A stretch of DNA of 64,000 nt from Humibacillus xanthopallidus (GCF_006717145.1 NZ_VFQF01000002.1:1302001-1366000); one strand, 5' to 3'; shown: positions 9,737 to 19,074, numbered from the stretch's first letter. Numbers and translations: made by a program. The notes: generated by a model not told the origin, from the letters alone.

Positions 9737-9788
9737 GGTCGCGATCCTGTCAGCCGGGGTGTGCGGGCGGCGGATAGGGTCGTGACCC

Positions 9789-11096
9789 ATGGCGCACTCG
9801 TTCGACACCGACACCGAAGCCCAGGGCCTCATCGACTACGTCGACGCGAGCCCGACTCCGTTCCACGCCTGCGAGCAGGCCGCCCGTCGGCTCACCGCCG
9901 AGGGCTTCACCGAGGTCGTCGAGACCGGCCCGTGGCCGAGCGAGCCGGGGCGCCACTACCTCGTGCGCGGCGGCTCCCTCATCGCCTGGGACACGAGCGG
10001 TGCACACGGCTCGGGGGCCGGCCCCGCGGCGGGCTTCCGCGTCGTCGGGGCGCACACCGACAGCCCGAACCTGCGCCTCAAGCCCAACGCCGACCACGTC
10101 AAGGCCGGCTGGCAGATGCTGGCCGTCGAGCCCTACGGCGGACTCGTCCTCAACTCCTGGCTCGACCGCGACCTCGGCCTCGCGGGCCGGGTCACGGTGC
10201 GCACCGCGGACGGCATCGAGTCGCGACTCTTCCACGACGCGGCGCCGATCCTGCGGGTCGCGCAGCTCGCGATCCACCTCGACCGCAGCCAGAACGACGA
10301 GCTGACCCTGAACCGCCAGCAGCACATGGTGCCGCTCTGGGGCGTCGGTGACCAGCCCGGCGACGTGCGTCGCTACCTCGCCGCCCAGGTCGGCGTCGAC
10401 CACGACGACCTGCTCGCATGGGACGTCATGACCCACCCCGTCGAGCCGTCGGCCCGCATCGGCCGGGAGCGCGACCTCATCGCCGCGCCCCGCCTCGACA
10501 ACCTCGCCACGTCGTATGCCGGGGTGCGCGCCCTGCTCGACGCCGTGGCCACCGAGCCCGCCCGGGTGCCTGTCCTCGTGCTCTTCGACCACGAGGAGAT
10601 CGGCAGCACCTCGGAGCGCGGAGCGACCTCGACGCTGCTGCCGTCGGTCCTCGAGCGCATCGTCATCGCCGCGGGCGGCACACGTGAGGACTACTGGCGC
10701 GCGCTCGCCGGCACCGTCATCGCCTCGGGCGACATGGGCCATGCGACCCACCCCAACTACGCCGACCGCCACGAGCCGCTCCACCAGATCCGCGTCAACG
10801 GAGGACCCGTGCTCAAGGTCAACACCAACCTGCGCTACGCCACGGACTCCGTCGGCGCGGCCGCGTTCCGTCTCGCCTGCGAGCAGGCGGGGGTCCCGAT
10901 GCAGACCTTCGTGACCCGCAGCGACCTGCCGTGCGGCTCGACCGTCGGCCCCGTGACCTCGTCGCTCACCGGCGCGACGACCGTCGACTTCGGCGCCGCG
11001 GCGCTGTCGATGCACAGCGCCCGCGAGCTCATGGGTGCGCAGGACCCCGCGATGTATGCCGCCGCGCTGGCCGCCTTCCTCGCCCCCACCTCCTGA
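9789..11096 (+). CDS. M18 family aminopeptidase
   Basis: This is a cytoplasmic binuclear zinc aminopeptidase of the M18 (aspartyl aminopeptidase-like) family, 435 residues. The expected metal and catalytic residues are visible: His89 and Asp91 in AHTDSP, Asp237 in RLDN, Glu269-Glu270 in DHEEIGS, Asp315 in GDMGH and His409 near the end (MHSARELMG). These proteins remove N-terminal residues, often acidic ones, from peptides. The start ATG is 8 nt after a TAGGGT -10 box (9775-9780), so the transcript is probably leaderless. Two GTATGCCG octamers lie inside the gene and are read as Tyr-Ala (about 10513 and 11052). Confidence 0.93.
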   Translation: MAHSFDTDTEAQGLIDYVDASPTPFHACEQAARRLTAEGFTEVVETGPWPSEPGRHYLVRGGSLIAWDTSGAHGSGAGPAAGFRVVGAHTDSPNLRLKPNADHVKAGWQMLAVEPYGGLVLNSWLDRDLGLAGRVTVRTADGIESRLFHDAAPILRVAQLAIHLDRSQNDELTLNRQQHMVPLWGVGDQPGDVRRYLAAQVGVDHDDLLAWDVMTHPVEPSARIGRERDLIAAPRLDNLATSYAGVRALLDAVATEPARVPVLVLFDHEEIGSTSERGATSTLLPSVLERIVIAAGGTREDYWRALAGTVIASGDMGHATHPNYADRHEPLHQIRVNGGPVLKVNTNLRYATDSVGAAAFRLACEQAGVPMQTFVTRSDLPCGSTVGPVTSSLTGATTVDFGAAALSMHSARELMGAQDPAMYAAALAAFLAPTS

Positions 11097-11113
11097 CGCA
11101 CCCCCCGCGGTTC

Positions 11114-11575
11114 GAGGTGATGCCGGGCCTCACGTCGGTGGCGCGATCACCTCGAATCAGGTTCGGCAGTCCCCGGTTCGAGGCGATCCTTGGCCTCACG
11201 TGGGTGGCGCGATCACCTCGATCCGGTATGCCGTCCGGCTGGGTGGAGGTGATGCCGAGCCCCACGTGGGTGGCGCGATCACCTCGATTGGGCGGGAGGG
11301 TGGCATACCCTGCGGTTGGAGGTGATCCCGGGCCCCACGTGGGTGGCGCGATCACCTCGATTGGGCGGGAGGGCGGCATACCCCTGCGGTTGGAGGTGAT
11401 CCTGGGCCCCACGTGGGTGGCGCGATCACCTCGATTGGGCGGGAGGGCGGCATACCCCTGCGGTTGGAGGTGATCCTGGGCCTCACGTGGGCGGCGGGAT
11501 CACCTCGATCCGGTATGCCGTCCAGCCTGCCGTTGGAGGTGATGCTGGGCCCTACGTGGGCGGCGGGATCACCTC
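11114..11575. repeat. Seven palindromic repeat units (family 1)
   Basis: Each unit is GAGGTGAT, about 23 bases centred on a CACGTGGGTGG-like core, then GATCACCTC, so the ends form a dyad of 8-9 bp. Seven units follow one another at 70-76-bp steps. The short spacers between them contain GTATGCCG in either orientation (11227, 11374, 11450, 11514). Unit 2 has GAGGCGAT. Together with the S10 promoter and leader they fill the 861-bp gap after the aminopeptidase. The same family recurs at 27566-27671. It is not a CRISPR array, since the spacers are not unique. Confidence 0.85.
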
Positions 11576-11668
11576 GAATCAGCGGGAGGGCGGCATACCT
11601 CGGCGCGGGCTGGAGGGGTGGGGCGACGCGCCGCAGGGCGCTGGCCTGCGGCAACGGGGTGGGCCGAT

Positions 11669-11698
11669 TTGATAGTGCGTCGCCGCCTCTGGCACACT
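11669..11698 (+). promoter_or_regulatory. Possible S10 operon promoter
   Basis: TTGATA (11669-11674) and CACACT (11693-11698) are spaced by 18 bp, about 260 bp before rpsJ. The preceding CGATTT is shared with the infA and rplM promoter regions. The -10 is weak, so this is a moderate call. Confidence 0.4.
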
Positions 11699-11881
11699 GT
11701 TCAGGTTGCTTGACGCGCGTCGCTGACCCATGTCGGTGGCGCCGCCCCTTGAGAGCCTCCTGACGGGGACTCGCCCGGACTCCTCTCGGAGGCCCGAGGG
11801 AAGCGCAAGTTACCCGGTTCGGCCGGGATCACCACGACGAGAGTGGCACTTCGGTGCGCACTTTCACCGCGAAGCGGGCGC

Positions 11882-11904
11882 GACACGCCCGACCTCGGGG
11901 GTCG
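11882..11904 (+). promoter_or_regulatory. S10 leader element shared with the str leader
   Basis: It matches 2805-2827 in 22 of 23 bases, with the same central CGACCTCGGGGGTCG. It sits 54 bp upstream of the rpsJ start. It may act as an RNA hairpin in the leader; the role is inferred only from conservation and place. Confidence 0.45.
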
Positions 11905-11957
11905 GAGATCCAAGGGAACCGGCAGGAAGAGTACGGCGAGAGAGAGACGTAACGGAG

Positions 11958-12266
11958 ATGGCGGGACAGAAGATCCGCATCCGCTTGAAGTCGTATGACC
12001 ACGAGGTCATCGACAACTCGGCGCGCAAGATTGTCGACACGGTGACGCGTGCCGGTGCCACTGTGGTGGGCCCGGTGCCGCTTCCGACGGAGAAGAACGT
12101 CTTCGTCGTCATCCGGTCGCCGCACAAGTACAAGGACAGCCGCGAGCACTTCGAGATGCGCACGCACAAGCGCCTCATCGACATCATCGACCCGACGCCC
12201 AAGGCCGTCGACTCGCTGATGCGTCTCGACCTGCCGGCGGACGTCAACATCGAGATCAAGCTCTGA
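11958..12266 (+). CDS. rpsJ: 30S ribosomal protein S10 (uS10)
   Basis: S10 is part of the 30S head and also the NusE partner of NusB in antitermination complexes. The product has 102 residues, the standard length, starting [19 protein letters not shown] and ending VNIEIKL. It opens the S10 operon after a leader of about 260 nt. The ATG at 11958 is preceded by a purine-rich GGAG. The next gene, rplC, starts within 13 bp, so the two are surely co-transcribed. Confidence 0.98.
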   Translation: MAGQKIRIRLKSYDHEVIDNSARKIVDTVTRAGATVVGPVPLPTEKNVFVVIRSPHKYKDSREHFEMRTHKRLIDIIDPTPKAVDSLMRLDLPADVNIEIKL

Positions 12267-12279
12267 GGCGGTGGCTGAG

Positions 12280-12933
12280 ATGACTGTTGCTCAGAAGACT
12301 GTCAAGGGCGTGCTCGGCGAGAAGCTCGGCATGACCCAGGTGTGGGACGCCGACAACCGACTCATCCCCGTGACCGTGGTCCAGGCCGGCCCCTGCGTCG
12401 TGACGCAGGTGCGCGCCGACGAGACCGACGGCTACGCCGCGGTGCAGATCGCCTTCGGTGCGATCGACCCGCGCAAGGTCAACAAGCCCATGAGCGGGCA
12501 CTTCGAGAAGGCCGGCGTCACGCCGCGCCGTCACCTCGTCGAGCTGCGCACCGCCGACGCCGGCGACTACGAGCTCGGCCAGGAGATCACGGCCGACCTG
12601 TTCGAGGCCGGCCAGCGCGTCGACGCGACGGGTACCACCAAGGGCAAGGGCTTCGCCGGTGTCATGAAGCGTCACGGCTTCCACGGCGTCAGCTCCTCGC
12701 ATGGTGCGCACCGCAACCACCGCAAGCCGGGCTCCATCGGAGGCTGCTCCACGCCGGGCCGTGTCTTCAAGGGCATGCGCATGGCCGGTCGCATGGGTGG
12801 CGTCCGCCAGACGACCCAGAACCTCACGATTCACGCCGTTGACGCCGAGAAGGGCCTGCTGCTCATCAAGGGTGCCGTTCCCGGCCCCCGTGGCGGCATC
12901 GTCCTGATCCGCACGGCCGCGAAGGGTGCATGA
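12280..12933 (+). CDS. rplC: 50S ribosomal protein L3 (uL3)
   Basis: L3 is an early assembly protein of the large subunit, and its long loop reaches towards the peptidyl transferase centre. The sequence [15 protein letters not shown] and the glycine-rich central segment ([23 protein letters not shown]) are family hallmarks. I place the start at ATG 12280 ([11 protein letters not shown]) because a GAGG lies about 11 nt upstream. GTG at 12271 would add three residues but is too near that site. The stop TGA overlaps the rplD start (ATGA). Confidence 0.95.
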   Translation: MTVAQKTVKGVLGEKLGMTQVWDADNRLIPVTVVQAGPCVVTQVRADETDGYAAVQIAFGAIDPRKVNKPMSGHFEKAGVTPRRHLVELRTADAGDYELGQEITADLFEAGQRVDATGTTKGKGFAGVMKRHGFHGVSSSHGAHRNHRKPGSIGGCSTPGRVFKGMRMAGRMGGVRQTTQNLTIHAVDAEKGLLLIKGAVPGPRGGIVLIRTAAKGA

Positions 12934-13568
12934 TCCAGATGGCAACCAAGACCCCTAACCTGCCCGCCGAGATCTTCGACGTGCAGACGAACGTCCCGCT
13001 GATCCACCAGGTCGTGGTGGCCCAGCTCGCGGCCGCTCGTCAGGGCACGCACTCGACGAAGACCCGTGGTGAGGTGCGCGGCGGTGGCCGCAAGCCCTAC
13101 CGCCAGAAGGGCACCGGCCGCGCGCGCCAGGGCTCGACCCGCGCGCCGCAGTTCGCCGGCGGTGGCGTCGTCCATGGCCCGCAGCCGCGTGACTACTCGC
13201 AGCGCACCCCCAAGAAGATGAAGGCCGCCGCCCTGCGCGGTGCCCTCTCCGACCGGGCCCGCTTCGACCGCATCCACGTCGTCGACTCCATCGTCTCGGG
13301 CGACCTGCCCTCGGCGAAGGACGCCGCCGCCGTGCTCGCCGGCCTGACCGAGCGCCCGAACCTGCTCGTCGTCATCGAGCGTGGCAACGACGTCGCGATG
13401 AAGTCGGTGCGCAACCTGCAGAACGTCCACGTCCTGGTGGCTGACCAGCTCAACACCTACGACGTGCTCTGCGCCGACGACATCGTCTTCACCCAGGCCG
13501 CCCTCGACGCGTTCGTCGCGGGCCCCGTGAAGGCTGACAAGGCTGCTGCCAAGGAGGACGCCAAGTGA
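12930..13568 (+). CDS. rplD: 50S ribosomal protein L4 (uL4)
   Basis: L4 binds 23S rRNA domain I and lines the exit tunnel with its extended loop. In enterobacteria it also represses the S10 operon. The product has 212 residues and includes the conserved loop [23 protein letters not shown]. The ATG overlaps the rplC stop by four bases. A second in-frame ATG nine bases later would start at MATKTPNLP and is possible. The C-terminus carries a lysine- and alanine-rich tail not needed for the fold. Operon position between L3 and L23 is standard. Confidence 0.97.
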   Translation: MIQMATKTPNLPAEIFDVQTNVPLIHQVVVAQLAAARQGTHSTKTRGEVRGGGRKPYRQKGTGRARQGSTRAPQFAGGGVVHGPQPRDYSQRTPKKMKAAALRGALSDRARFDRIHVVDSIVSGDLPSAKDAAAVLAGLTERPNLLVVIERGNDVAMKSVRNLQNVHVLVADQLNTYDVLCADDIVFTQAALDAFVAGPVKADKAAAKEDAK

Positions 13569-13864
13569 GCATCCACGCCAAGGACCCCCGCGACATCCTC
13601 ATCGCGCCGGTCGTCTCGGAGAAGTCGTACGGTCTGCTCGACGAGGGCAAGTACACCTTCATCGTCGACCCCCGCGCGAACAAGACGGAGATCAAGATCG
13701 CCATCGAGTCGATCTTCGACGTCAAGGTCGACAAGGTCCACACCCTGAACCGTCAGGGCAAGAGCCGTCGCACCCGTTTCGGCATCGGCAAGCGCAAGGA
13801 CACCAAGCGTGCGATCGTCTCCCTCCGCGAGGGCACGATCGACATCTTCGGTGCGGGCGCCTGA
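13565..13864 (+). CDS. rplW: 50S ribosomal protein L23 (uL23)
   Basis: L23 lies at the tunnel exit and is the docking site for trigger factor and SRP. The product has 99 residues, starting [20 protein letters not shown], with the typical [15 protein letters not shown] and the basic loop [20 protein letters not shown]. The GTG start overlaps the rplD stop (GTGA), indicating coupled translation. A 28-bp gap with a purine-rich ribosome binding region leads to rplB. Confidence 0.97.
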   Translation: MSIHAKDPRDILIAPVVSEKSYGLLDEGKYTFIVDPRANKTEIKIAIESIFDVKVDKVHTLNRQGKSRRTRFGIGKRKDTKRAIVSLREGTIDIFGAGA

Positions 13865-13892
13865 GACCGACGAAGAACAGGACTGAACCACA

Positions 13893-14729
13893 ATGGGAAT
13901 CCGTAAGTACAAGCCGACCACGCCGGGCCGTCGTGGCTCGTCGGTCGCCGACTTCGTCGAGATCACGCGCTCCACGCCGGAGAAGTCGCTGGTCCGCCCG
14001 CTCACCAAGACGGGTGGCCGCAACAACGCCGGTCGCATCACGACGCGTCACATCGGTGGTGGCCACAAGCGCGCCTACCGTGTCATCGACTTCCGTCGCC
14101 ACGACAAGGACGGCGTGCCCGCCAAGGTCGCTCACATCGAGTACGACCCCAACCGCACGGCGCGCATCGCGCTCGTCCAGTACGCCGACGGCGAGAAGCG
14201 CTACATCCTCGCGCCGAACCGCCTCAAGCAGGGCGACCCGATCGAGAACGGCGCCGGCGCCGACATCAAGCCCGGCAACAGCCTGCCGCTGCGCAACATC
14301 CCCGTCGGCACGGTCATCCACGCCATCGAGCTGAAGCCCGGTGGCGGCGCGAAGATCGCCCGCTCGGCCGGTGCCCGCGTGCAGCTCGTCGCCAAGGACG
14401 GCCCCTACGCCCAGCTGCGTATGCCGTCCGGTGAGATCCGCAACGTCGACGTGCGCTGCCGCGCCACCGTCGGCGAGGTCGGCAACGCCGAGCAGAGCAA
14501 CATCAACTGGGGCAAGGCCGGCCGCATGCGCTGGAAGGGCAAGCGCCCGACCGTCCGTGGTGTCGCGATGAACCCGGTTGACCACCCGCACGGTGGTGGT
14601 GAGGGCAAGACGTCCGGTGGACGTCACCCCGTCAGCCCCTGGGGCCAGGCCGAAGGCCGAACCCGCAAGGGCCACAAGGAAAGCGACAAGCTCATCGTTC
14701 GTCGCCGTCGTACTGGCAAGAAGCGCTGA
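13893..14729 (+). CDS. rplB: 50S ribosomal protein L2 (uL2)
   Basis: L2 is needed for subunit association and supports peptidyl transferase activity. The product has 278 residues, starting [20 protein letters not shown]. The functionally key segment [14 protein letters not shown] is intact and includes the conserved histidine. The C-terminus is the usual basic [13 protein letters not shown]. One GTATGCCG octamer lies inside at about 14418 and is read as Arg-Met-Pro-Ser, not as Tyr-Ala, so here the octamer persists in another reading frame. Confidence 0.98.
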   Translation: MGIRKYKPTTPGRRGSSVADFVEITRSTPEKSLVRPLTKTGGRNNAGRITTRHIGGGHKRAYRVIDFRRHDKDGVPAKVAHIEYDPNRTARIALVQYADGEKRYILAPNRLKQGDPIENGAGADIKPGNSLPLRNIPVGTVIHAIELKPGGGAKIARSAGARVQLVAKDGPYAQLRMPSGEIRNVDVRCRATVGEVGNAEQSNINWGKAGRMRWKGKRPTVRGVAMNPVDHPHGGGEGKTSGGRHPVSPWGQAEGRTRKGHKESDKLIVRRRRTGKKR

Positions 14730-14744
14730 TAAGGAGCCTTTGGA

Positions 14745-15026
14745 ATGCCTCGTAGCCTGAAGAAGGGCCCCTTCATCGACGACCACCTTCAGAAGAAGGT
14801 GGACGCCCAGAACGAAGCGGGAACCAAGACCGTCATCAAGACCTGGTCACGTCGCTCGGTCATCAGCCCCGACATGCTCGGTCACACCTTCGCCGTCCAC
14901 GACGGCCGCAAGCACGTCCCGGTGTTCGTCACCGAGTCGATGGTCGGCCACAAGCTCGGCGAGTTCGCGCCGACCCGCACGTTCAAGGGTCACGTGAAGG
15001 ACGACAAGAAGGGTCGTCGTCGCTGA
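14745..15026 (+). CDS. rpsS: 30S ribosomal protein S19 (uS19)
   Basis: S19 forms part of the 30S head and contacts S13 and the A-site finger bridge. The product has 93 residues, starting [19 protein letters not shown], with the conserved [21 protein letters not shown] and [19 protein letters not shown] is about 10 nt before the ATG. The stop TGA overlaps the rplV ATG (TGATG), which points to coupled translation within the S10 operon. Confidence 0.98.
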   Translation: MPRSLKKGPFIDDHLQKKVDAQNEAGTKTVIKTWSRRSVISPDMLGHTFAVHDGRKHVPVFVTESMVGHKLGEFAPTRTFKGHVKDDKKGRRR

Positions 15027-15430
15027 TGGCCACTCGAACCGAAGAAGCCAAGGAAGCAGCCATGGAAGCCAAGGCCTCGGCCCGGCACGTCCGGGTCAGC
15101 CCCCAGAAGGCGCGTCGTGTCGTGGACCTCATCCGCGGCAAGGGCGCCACCGACGCCATCACGACGCTGACGTTCGCGCCGCAGTCGGCGTCCGACCCGG
15201 TCAAGAAGGTGCTCGAGAGCGCCATCGCCAACTGCCGGGTCAAGGCCGACCGCGAGTCCGTCGCCTTCGACGAGCGTGAGCTCGTCGTCAGCGCCGCGTT
15301 CGTCGACGAAGGCCCGACGATGAAGCGTTTCCGTCCGCGGGCCCAGGGCCGCGCCGGCCGGATCAACAAGCGCACGAGCCACATCACCGTGGTCGTGTCC
15401 CAGATCGAGAAGAAGAAGGGAGCCCGCTGA
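15026..15430 (+). CDS. rplV: 50S ribosomal protein L22 (uL22)
   Basis: L22 reaches into the exit tunnel beside L4. The product has 134 residues. The family core starts at [21 protein letters not shown] (about residue 17), and the [24 protein letters not shown] beta-hairpin is intact, with no sign of macrolide-resistance insertions. The first 16 residues ([16 protein letters not shown]) form a charged extension; an internal ATG at 15062 could also start the protein. The ATG overlaps the rpsS stop, and the stop overlaps the rpsC ATG. Confidence 0.97.
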   Translation: MATRTEEAKEAAMEAKASARHVRVSPQKARRVVDLIRGKGATDAITTLTFAPQSASDPVKKVLESAIANCRVKADRESVAFDERELVVSAAFVDEGPTMKRFRPRAQGRAGRINKRTSHITVVVSQIEKKKGAR

Positions 15431-16254
15431 TGGGTCAGAAGGTCAACCCCCACGGCTTCCGTCTGGGCATCACCACCGACCACAAGAGCCGCTGGTTCGC
15501 CGACTCCACCAAGCAGGGTCAGCGTTACCGCGACTACGTCAAGGAAGATGTCTCGATCCGTCGCCTGATGGAGAAGGGCATGGAGCGCGCCGGCATCGCC
15601 AAGGTCGAGATCGAGCGCACCCGTGACCGCGTCCGCGTCGACATCCACACCGCGCGTCCGGGCATCGTCATCGGCCGCCGCGGCGCCGAGGCCGACCGCA
15701 TCCGCGGCGAGCTCGAGAAGCTCACGGGCAAGCAGGTCCAGCTCAACATCCTCGAGGTCAAGAACCCGGAGATCGACAGCCAGCTGGTCGCCCAGGGCAT
15801 CGCCGAGCAGCTCTCCGCTCGTGTCTCCTTCCGTCGTGCGATGCGCAAGGGCATGCAGTCCGCGCAGCGCGCCGGCGCCAAGGGCATCCGCGTGCAGGTC
15901 TCGGGCCGTCTCAACGGCGCCGAGATGAGCCGCACCGAGTTCTACCGCGAGGGTCGCGTCCCGCTGCACACGCTGCGCGCGCAGATCGACTACGGCTTCT
16001 ACGAGGCTCGTACGACGTTCGGCCGCATCGGCGTCAAGGTGTGGATCTACAAGGGCGACATGACGGCCAAGGAGCTCGCTGCCCAGCAGGCCGCCGCCCC
16101 GCGCCCGTCGCGTGGCCCGCGTCGTGACGGCGGTGACCGTCCGAACCGCGCCCGTCGTGGTGACCGCAACGAGAACGCCGGTGCGCCGGCCGTGACCGAC
16201 ACCGCTGCTGAGCAGGCCCCGGCCCCCGCCAGCACCGAGAATGAGCAGGCCTGA
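15430..16254 (+). CDS. rpsC: 30S ribosomal protein S3 (uS3)
   Basis: S3 lines the mRNA entry channel. The product has 274 residues: an N-terminal KH domain with [18 protein letters not shown], then the C-terminal domain with [26 protein letters not shown]. The last 60 residues or so (from about residue 215) are a low-complexity Arg/Ala/Pro/Asp extension, as in other actinobacteria. The start overlaps the rplV stop (TGATG), and rplP follows after 2 bp. Confidence 0.97.
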   Translation: MGQKVNPHGFRLGITTDHKSRWFADSTKQGQRYRDYVKEDVSIRRLMEKGMERAGIAKVEIERTRDRVRVDIHTARPGIVIGRRGAEADRIRGELEKLTGKQVQLNILEVKNPEIDSQLVAQGIAEQLSARVSFRRAMRKGMQSAQRAGAKGIRVQVSGRLNGAEMSRTEFYREGRVPLHTLRAQIDYGFYEARTTFGRIGVKVWIYKGDMTAKELAAQQAAAPRPSRGPRRDGGDRPNRARRGDRNENAGAPAVTDTAAEQAPAPASTENEQA

Positions 16255-16256
16255 CC

Positions 16257-16676
16257 ATGTTGATTCCCCGCCGAGTCAAGCACCGCAAGCAGCACCACCC
16301 CAACCGCCACGGTGCGGCGAAGGGTGGTACGACGATCGCCTTCGGTGAGTACGGCATCCAGGCTCTCGAGCCCGCCTACGTCACCAACCGCCAGATCGAG
16401 TCCGCTCGTATCGCGATGACCCGCTACATCAAGCGTGGCGGAAAGGTCTGGATCAACATCTACCCGGACCGTCCGCTCACGAAGAAGCCCGCCGAGACCC
16501 GCATGGGTTCCGGTAAGGGTTCGCCTGAGTGGTGGATCGCCAACGTCAAGCCGGGCCGCGTCATGTTCGAGCTGTCGGGCGTCTCCGAGCCGGTGGCCCG
16601 TGAGGCCATGCGTCTCGCGATGCACAAGCTCCCCATGAAGTGCCGGTTCATCCAGCGTGAGGGTGGTGACATCTGA
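16257..16676 (+). CDS. rplP: 50S ribosomal protein L16 (uL16)
   Basis: L16 binds near the A-site tRNA elbow and is needed for late assembly of the central protuberance. The product has 139 residues, starting [19 protein letters not shown], with [20 protein letters not shown], the conserved loop. The stop TGA overlaps the ATG of rpmC (TGATG). The gene is in its standard S10 operon position between rpsC and rpmC. Confidence 0.98.
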   Translation: MLIPRRVKHRKQHHPNRHGAAKGGTTIAFGEYGIQALEPAYVTNRQIESARIAMTRYIKRGGKVWINIYPDRPLTKKPAETRMGSGKGSPEWWIANVKPGRVMFELSGVSEPVAREAMRLAMHKLPMKCRFIQREGGDI

Positions 16677-17050
16677 TGGCAGTCGGAACCAAGGACCTGG
16701 CTTCCAACCAGCTGCGTGGTCTCGATGACACGAAGCTGGCCGACGAGCTGAAGAAGGCCAAGGAGGAGCTGTTCAACCTCCGCTTCCAGTCGGCCACCGG
16801 TCAGCTGGACAACCACGGTCGTCTCCGCGCCGTCAAGCGCGACATCGCCCGGATCTACACGGAGATGCGTGAGCGCGAGCTCGGCATCGGCTCGGCCCCC
16901 GTGCCCGAGCCCGAGCCCGTGGTGACGGACACCAAGGCCGACAAGAAGGCCAAGAAGGCCGACAAGGCCGAGGACAAGGCTGACAAGGCCGAGAAGAAGG
17001 CCAAGAAGGCTGACAAGGCTGACAAGGCTGACAAGGAGGCTGACGCGTGA
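16676..17050 (+). CDS. rpmC: 50S ribosomal protein L29 (uL29) with long charged tail
   Basis: L29 lies at the tunnel exit near L23. The normal domain is residues 1 to about 75, with [38 protein letters not shown]. The product has 124 residues instead of the usual 65-80, because about 50 residues of Lys/Ala/Asp/Glu repeats follow (units of the type [10 protein letters not shown]). Such tails occur in some actinobacteria; their role is unknown. The stop overlaps the GTG of rpsQ. The tail keeps normal codon bias, so it is likely translated and not a frameshift product. Confidence 0.95.
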   Translation: MAVGTKDLASNQLRGLDDTKLADELKKAKEELFNLRFQSATGQLDNHGRLRAVKRDIARIYTEMRERELGIGSAPVPEPEPVVTDTKADKKAKKADKAEDKADKAEKKAKKADKADKADKEADA

Positions 17051-17346
17051 GCGAGCAGGACAAGGCCACTGTGGCCACCGAGACCAAGACCAGCGACCGC
17101 AACTACCGCAAGACCCGCCAGGGTTACGTGGTGAGCGACAAGATGGACAAGACCGTCGTCGTCGAGGTCGAGGACCGCGTCAAGCACGCCCTCTACGGCA
17201 AGGTCATCCGTCGCACGAGCAAGGTCAAGGCCCACGACGAGCAGAACACCGCCGGCGTCGGCGACCGCGTGCTCATCATGGAGACGCGTCCGCTCTCCGC
17301 GACGAAGCGCTGGCGCGTCGTCGAGATCCTCGAGAAGGCCAAGTAA
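17047..17346 (+). CDS. rpsQ: 30S ribosomal protein S17 (uS17)
   Basis: S17 binds 16S rRNA at an early assembly step. The product has 99 residues, with the core [23 protein letters not shown] and the conserved [18 protein letters not shown] end. The first 18 residues are an acidic extension ([18 protein letters not shown]). The GTG start overlaps the rpmC stop. It is the last gene before a 220-bp gap with two hairpins, so one transcription unit probably ends here. Confidence 0.97.
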   Translation: MSEQDKATVATETKTSDRNYRKTRQGYVVSDKMDKTVVVEVEDRVKHALYGKVIRRTSKVKAHDEQNTAGVGDRVLIMETRPLSATKRWRVVEILEKAK

Positions 17347-17418
17347 ACGGTTGGGGGGTTCGGCCCTGGCGGGCCTGCCCCCCCGACTGCCCCCCGAAAA
17401 GCCCGCGTGGCTGGGGGA

Positions 17419-17460
17419 GCGGGCCTCGCGGCATACGCGCTCGTATGCCGTCCGGCCCGC
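17419..17460 (+). terminator. Two-tier hairpin after rpsQ containing paired GTATGCCG
   Basis: An inner 9-bp stem (17429-17437 with 17442-17450, each arm holding the octamer GTATGCCG) is flanked by outer GCGGGCC and GGCCCGC arms. It lies about 75 bp after rpsQ. It probably acts as a terminator or attenuator between S10 and spc genes. Confidence 0.6.
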
Positions 17461-17496
17461 ACCAAGACCACACCCCATTCAGTTCGGCAAGGCTTC

Positions 17497-17535
17497 CGGC
17501 AAGAGAAATCGCGCAGGGCGCGAATTCTCTTGCCG
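17497..17535 (+). promoter_or_regulatory. Strong 18-bp hairpin just before rplN
   Basis: The arms 17497-17514 and 17518-17535 pair over 18 positions with a single A-A mismatch and the triloop AGG. It ends 31 nt before the rplN start, and no T-run follows. It could be an mRNA processing site, a translational control element or a terminator for S10 transcripts. The sequence alone cannot decide. Confidence 0.6.
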
Positions 17536-17566
17536 GGAGAACCAGCACGACGACAGGAGTTAGACA

Positions 17567-17935
17567 GTGATTCAGCAGGAGTCGCGACTGCGCGTCGCCG
17601 ACAACACCGGTGCCAAGGAACTCCTTTGCATCCGTGTTCTCGGCGGTTCGGGCCGTCGGTACGCCGGCATCGGCGACACCATCGTCGCCACCGTCAAGGA
17701 CGCGATCCCCGGCGGCAACGTCAAGAAGGGTGACGTCGTCAAGGCCGTCATCGTTCGCACCGTCAAGGAGCGCCGCCGCGCCGACGGGTCCTACATCAAG
17801 TTCGACGAGAACGCCGCCGTGATCCTCAAGGGCGACGGGGACCCCCGTGGCACCCGCATCTTCGGCCCGGTCGGCCGCGAGCTGCGCGAGAAGAAGTTCA
17901 TGAAGATCATCTCGCTGGCGCCGGAGGTGCTGTGA
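17567..17935 (+). CDS. rplN: 50S ribosomal protein L14 (uL14)
   Basis: L14 contacts 16S rRNA in an intersubunit bridge. The product has 122 residues, exactly the family length, starting [20 protein letters not shown] and ending [10 protein letters not shown]. The start is GTG at 17567, preceded by AGGAG. It is the first gene of the spc group, which is separated here from rpsQ by 220 bp; in many actinobacteria the gap is much smaller. The stop lies just upstream of the rplX start. Confidence 0.98.
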   Translation: MIQQESRLRVADNTGAKELLCIRVLGGSGRRYAGIGDTIVATVKDAIPGGNVKKGDVVKAVIVRTVKERRRADGSYIKFDENAAVILKGDGDPRGTRIFGPVGRELREKKFMKIISLAPEVL

Positions 17936-17937
17936 AC

Positions 17938-18309
17938 ATGGCGAACGCCAAGATGAAGATCAAGAAGGGTGACCTCGTCCAGGTCATCTCCGGACGCAGC
18001 CAGAAGAACGGCGGCGACCGGGGCAAGCAGGGCAAGGTCATCGCGGTGTACCCCGAGACCCAGCGTGTGCTGGTCGAGGGCATCAACCGCGTCACCAAGC
18101 ACGTCAAGGCGGGCGCGACCGCTCGCGGTACGCGCACCGGTGGCCTCGTGCACACCGAGGCCGCGATCCACGTGAGCAACGTGGCGATCGTCGACCCCGA
18201 GTCGAAGAAGCCGACGCGCATCAAGACGCGCGTCGAGTCGGTGGAGCGGAACGGCCGCACCAAGGCGTCTCGCGTCCGGGTCGCCGTGAAGTCGGACAAG
18301 GACCTCTGA
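17938..18309 (+). CDS. rplX: 50S ribosomal protein L24 (uL24)
   Basis: L24 is one of the two initiator proteins of 50S assembly. It contains a KOW motif ([27 protein letters not shown]) near the start. I choose ATG 17938 ([12 protein letters not shown]) because GGAGG lies 10 nt upstream. GTG at 17932 would place that site only 4 nt away. The product has 123 residues. rplE follows after 2 bp. Confidence 0.96.
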   Translation: MANAKMKIKKGDLVQVISGRSQKNGGDRGKQGKVIAVYPETQRVLVEGINRVTKHVKAGATARGTRTGGLVHTEAAIHVSNVAIVDPESKKPTRIKTRVESVERNGRTKASRVRVAVKSDKDL

Positions 18310-18311
18310 AA

Positions 18312-18887
18312 ATGACCAACACTGTGACTGAGTCCGCTGCGGCGAAGCCGCGTCTTCAGCAGCGCTACCAGGACGAGATCAAGGGCGCGCTCCTCGAGCA
18401 GTTCGGCTACGCCAACGTCATGCAGGTTCCCGGCGTCGTCAAGGTCGTCGTCAACATGGGTGTCGGCGACGCGGCCAAGGACAGCAAGCTCATCGAGGGC
18501 GCCGTCCGTGACCTCACCGCCATCACCGGCCAGAAGCCGGTCGTGACGAAGGCCCGCAAGTCCATCGCGCAGTTCAAGCTTCGCGAGGGTATGCCGATCG
18601 GCGCGCACACGACGCTGCGTGGCGACCGCATGTGGGAGTTCCTCGACCGACTCGTGTCGATCGCCCTCCCGCGCATCCGTGACTTCCGCGGCCTGTCGCC
18701 GAAGCAGTTCGACGGCAACGGCAACTACACCTTCGGTCTCACGGAGCAGTCGATGTTCCACGAGATCGACCAGGACCGCATCGACCGGGTCCGTGGGATG
18801 GACATCACCGTGGTCACCACGGCGACCAACGATGACGAGGGTCGCGCGCTGCTCAAGCAGCTCGGCTTCCCCTTCAAGGAGAACTGA
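18312..18887 (+). CDS. rplE: 50S ribosomal protein L5 (uL5)
   Basis: L5 binds 5S rRNA and forms part of the central protuberance. The product has 191 residues, with [22 protein letters not shown] and the conserved [22 protein letters not shown]. The first 15 residues are an extension. One GTATGCCG octamer at about 18590 is read as Gly-Met-Pro. The rpsN start follows the stop by one base. Confidence 0.98.
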   Translation: MTNTVTESAAAKPRLQQRYQDEIKGALLEQFGYANVMQVPGVVKVVVNMGVGDAAKDSKLIEGAVRDLTAITGQKPVVTKARKSIAQFKLREGMPIGAHTTLRGDRMWEFLDRLVSIALPRIRDFRGLSPKQFDGNGNYTFGLTEQSMFHEIDQDRIDRVRGMDITVVTTATNDDEGRALLKQLGFPFKEN

Positions 18888-18888
18888 C

Positions 18889-19074
18889 ATGGCCAAGACC
18901 GCACTGGTCAACAAGGCGAACCGGAAGCCGAAGTTCAAGGTCCGTGCGTACACCCGCTGCCAGAAGTGCGGTCGCCCGCACTCGGTGTACCGCAAGTTCG
19001 GCCTGTGCCGCATCTGCCTTCGCGAGATGGCTCACGCGGGCCAGCTGCCGGGCGTGACCAAGAGCTCGTGGTGA
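18889..19074 (+). CDS. rpsN: 30S ribosomal protein S14, zinc-binding type (uS14)
   Basis: This is the short zinc form of S14, 61 residues, with four cysteines as CQKC and CRIC ([24 protein letters not shown]). It binds the 30S head late in assembly. Zinc forms can be replaced by zinc-free paralogues under zinc starvation; none is seen in this window. The ATG lies one base after the rplE stop. A 136-bp gap with two copies of CTGACACC follows before rpsH. Confidence 0.97.
   Translation: MAKTALVNKANRKPKFKVRAYTRCQKCGRPHSVYRKFGLCRICLREMAHAGQLPGVTKSSW

Noticed and set aside
9310-9777. Arginine-rich plus-strand frame opposite the DUF2785 gene
   Set aside because: There is no ribosome binding site, no conserved motif and strong Arg/Pro/Ala bias typical of shadows.
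11114-11575. Possible CRISPR array
   Set aside because: The repeat units are themselves imperfect palindromes and the spacers are short, similar to each other and share GTATGCCG; no cas genes are present.
16676-17050. Frameshift as the reason for the lysine-rich tail of L29
   Set aside because: The tail keeps the frame and codon bias and couples properly to rpsQ through an overlapping start; similar tails occur in the phylum.
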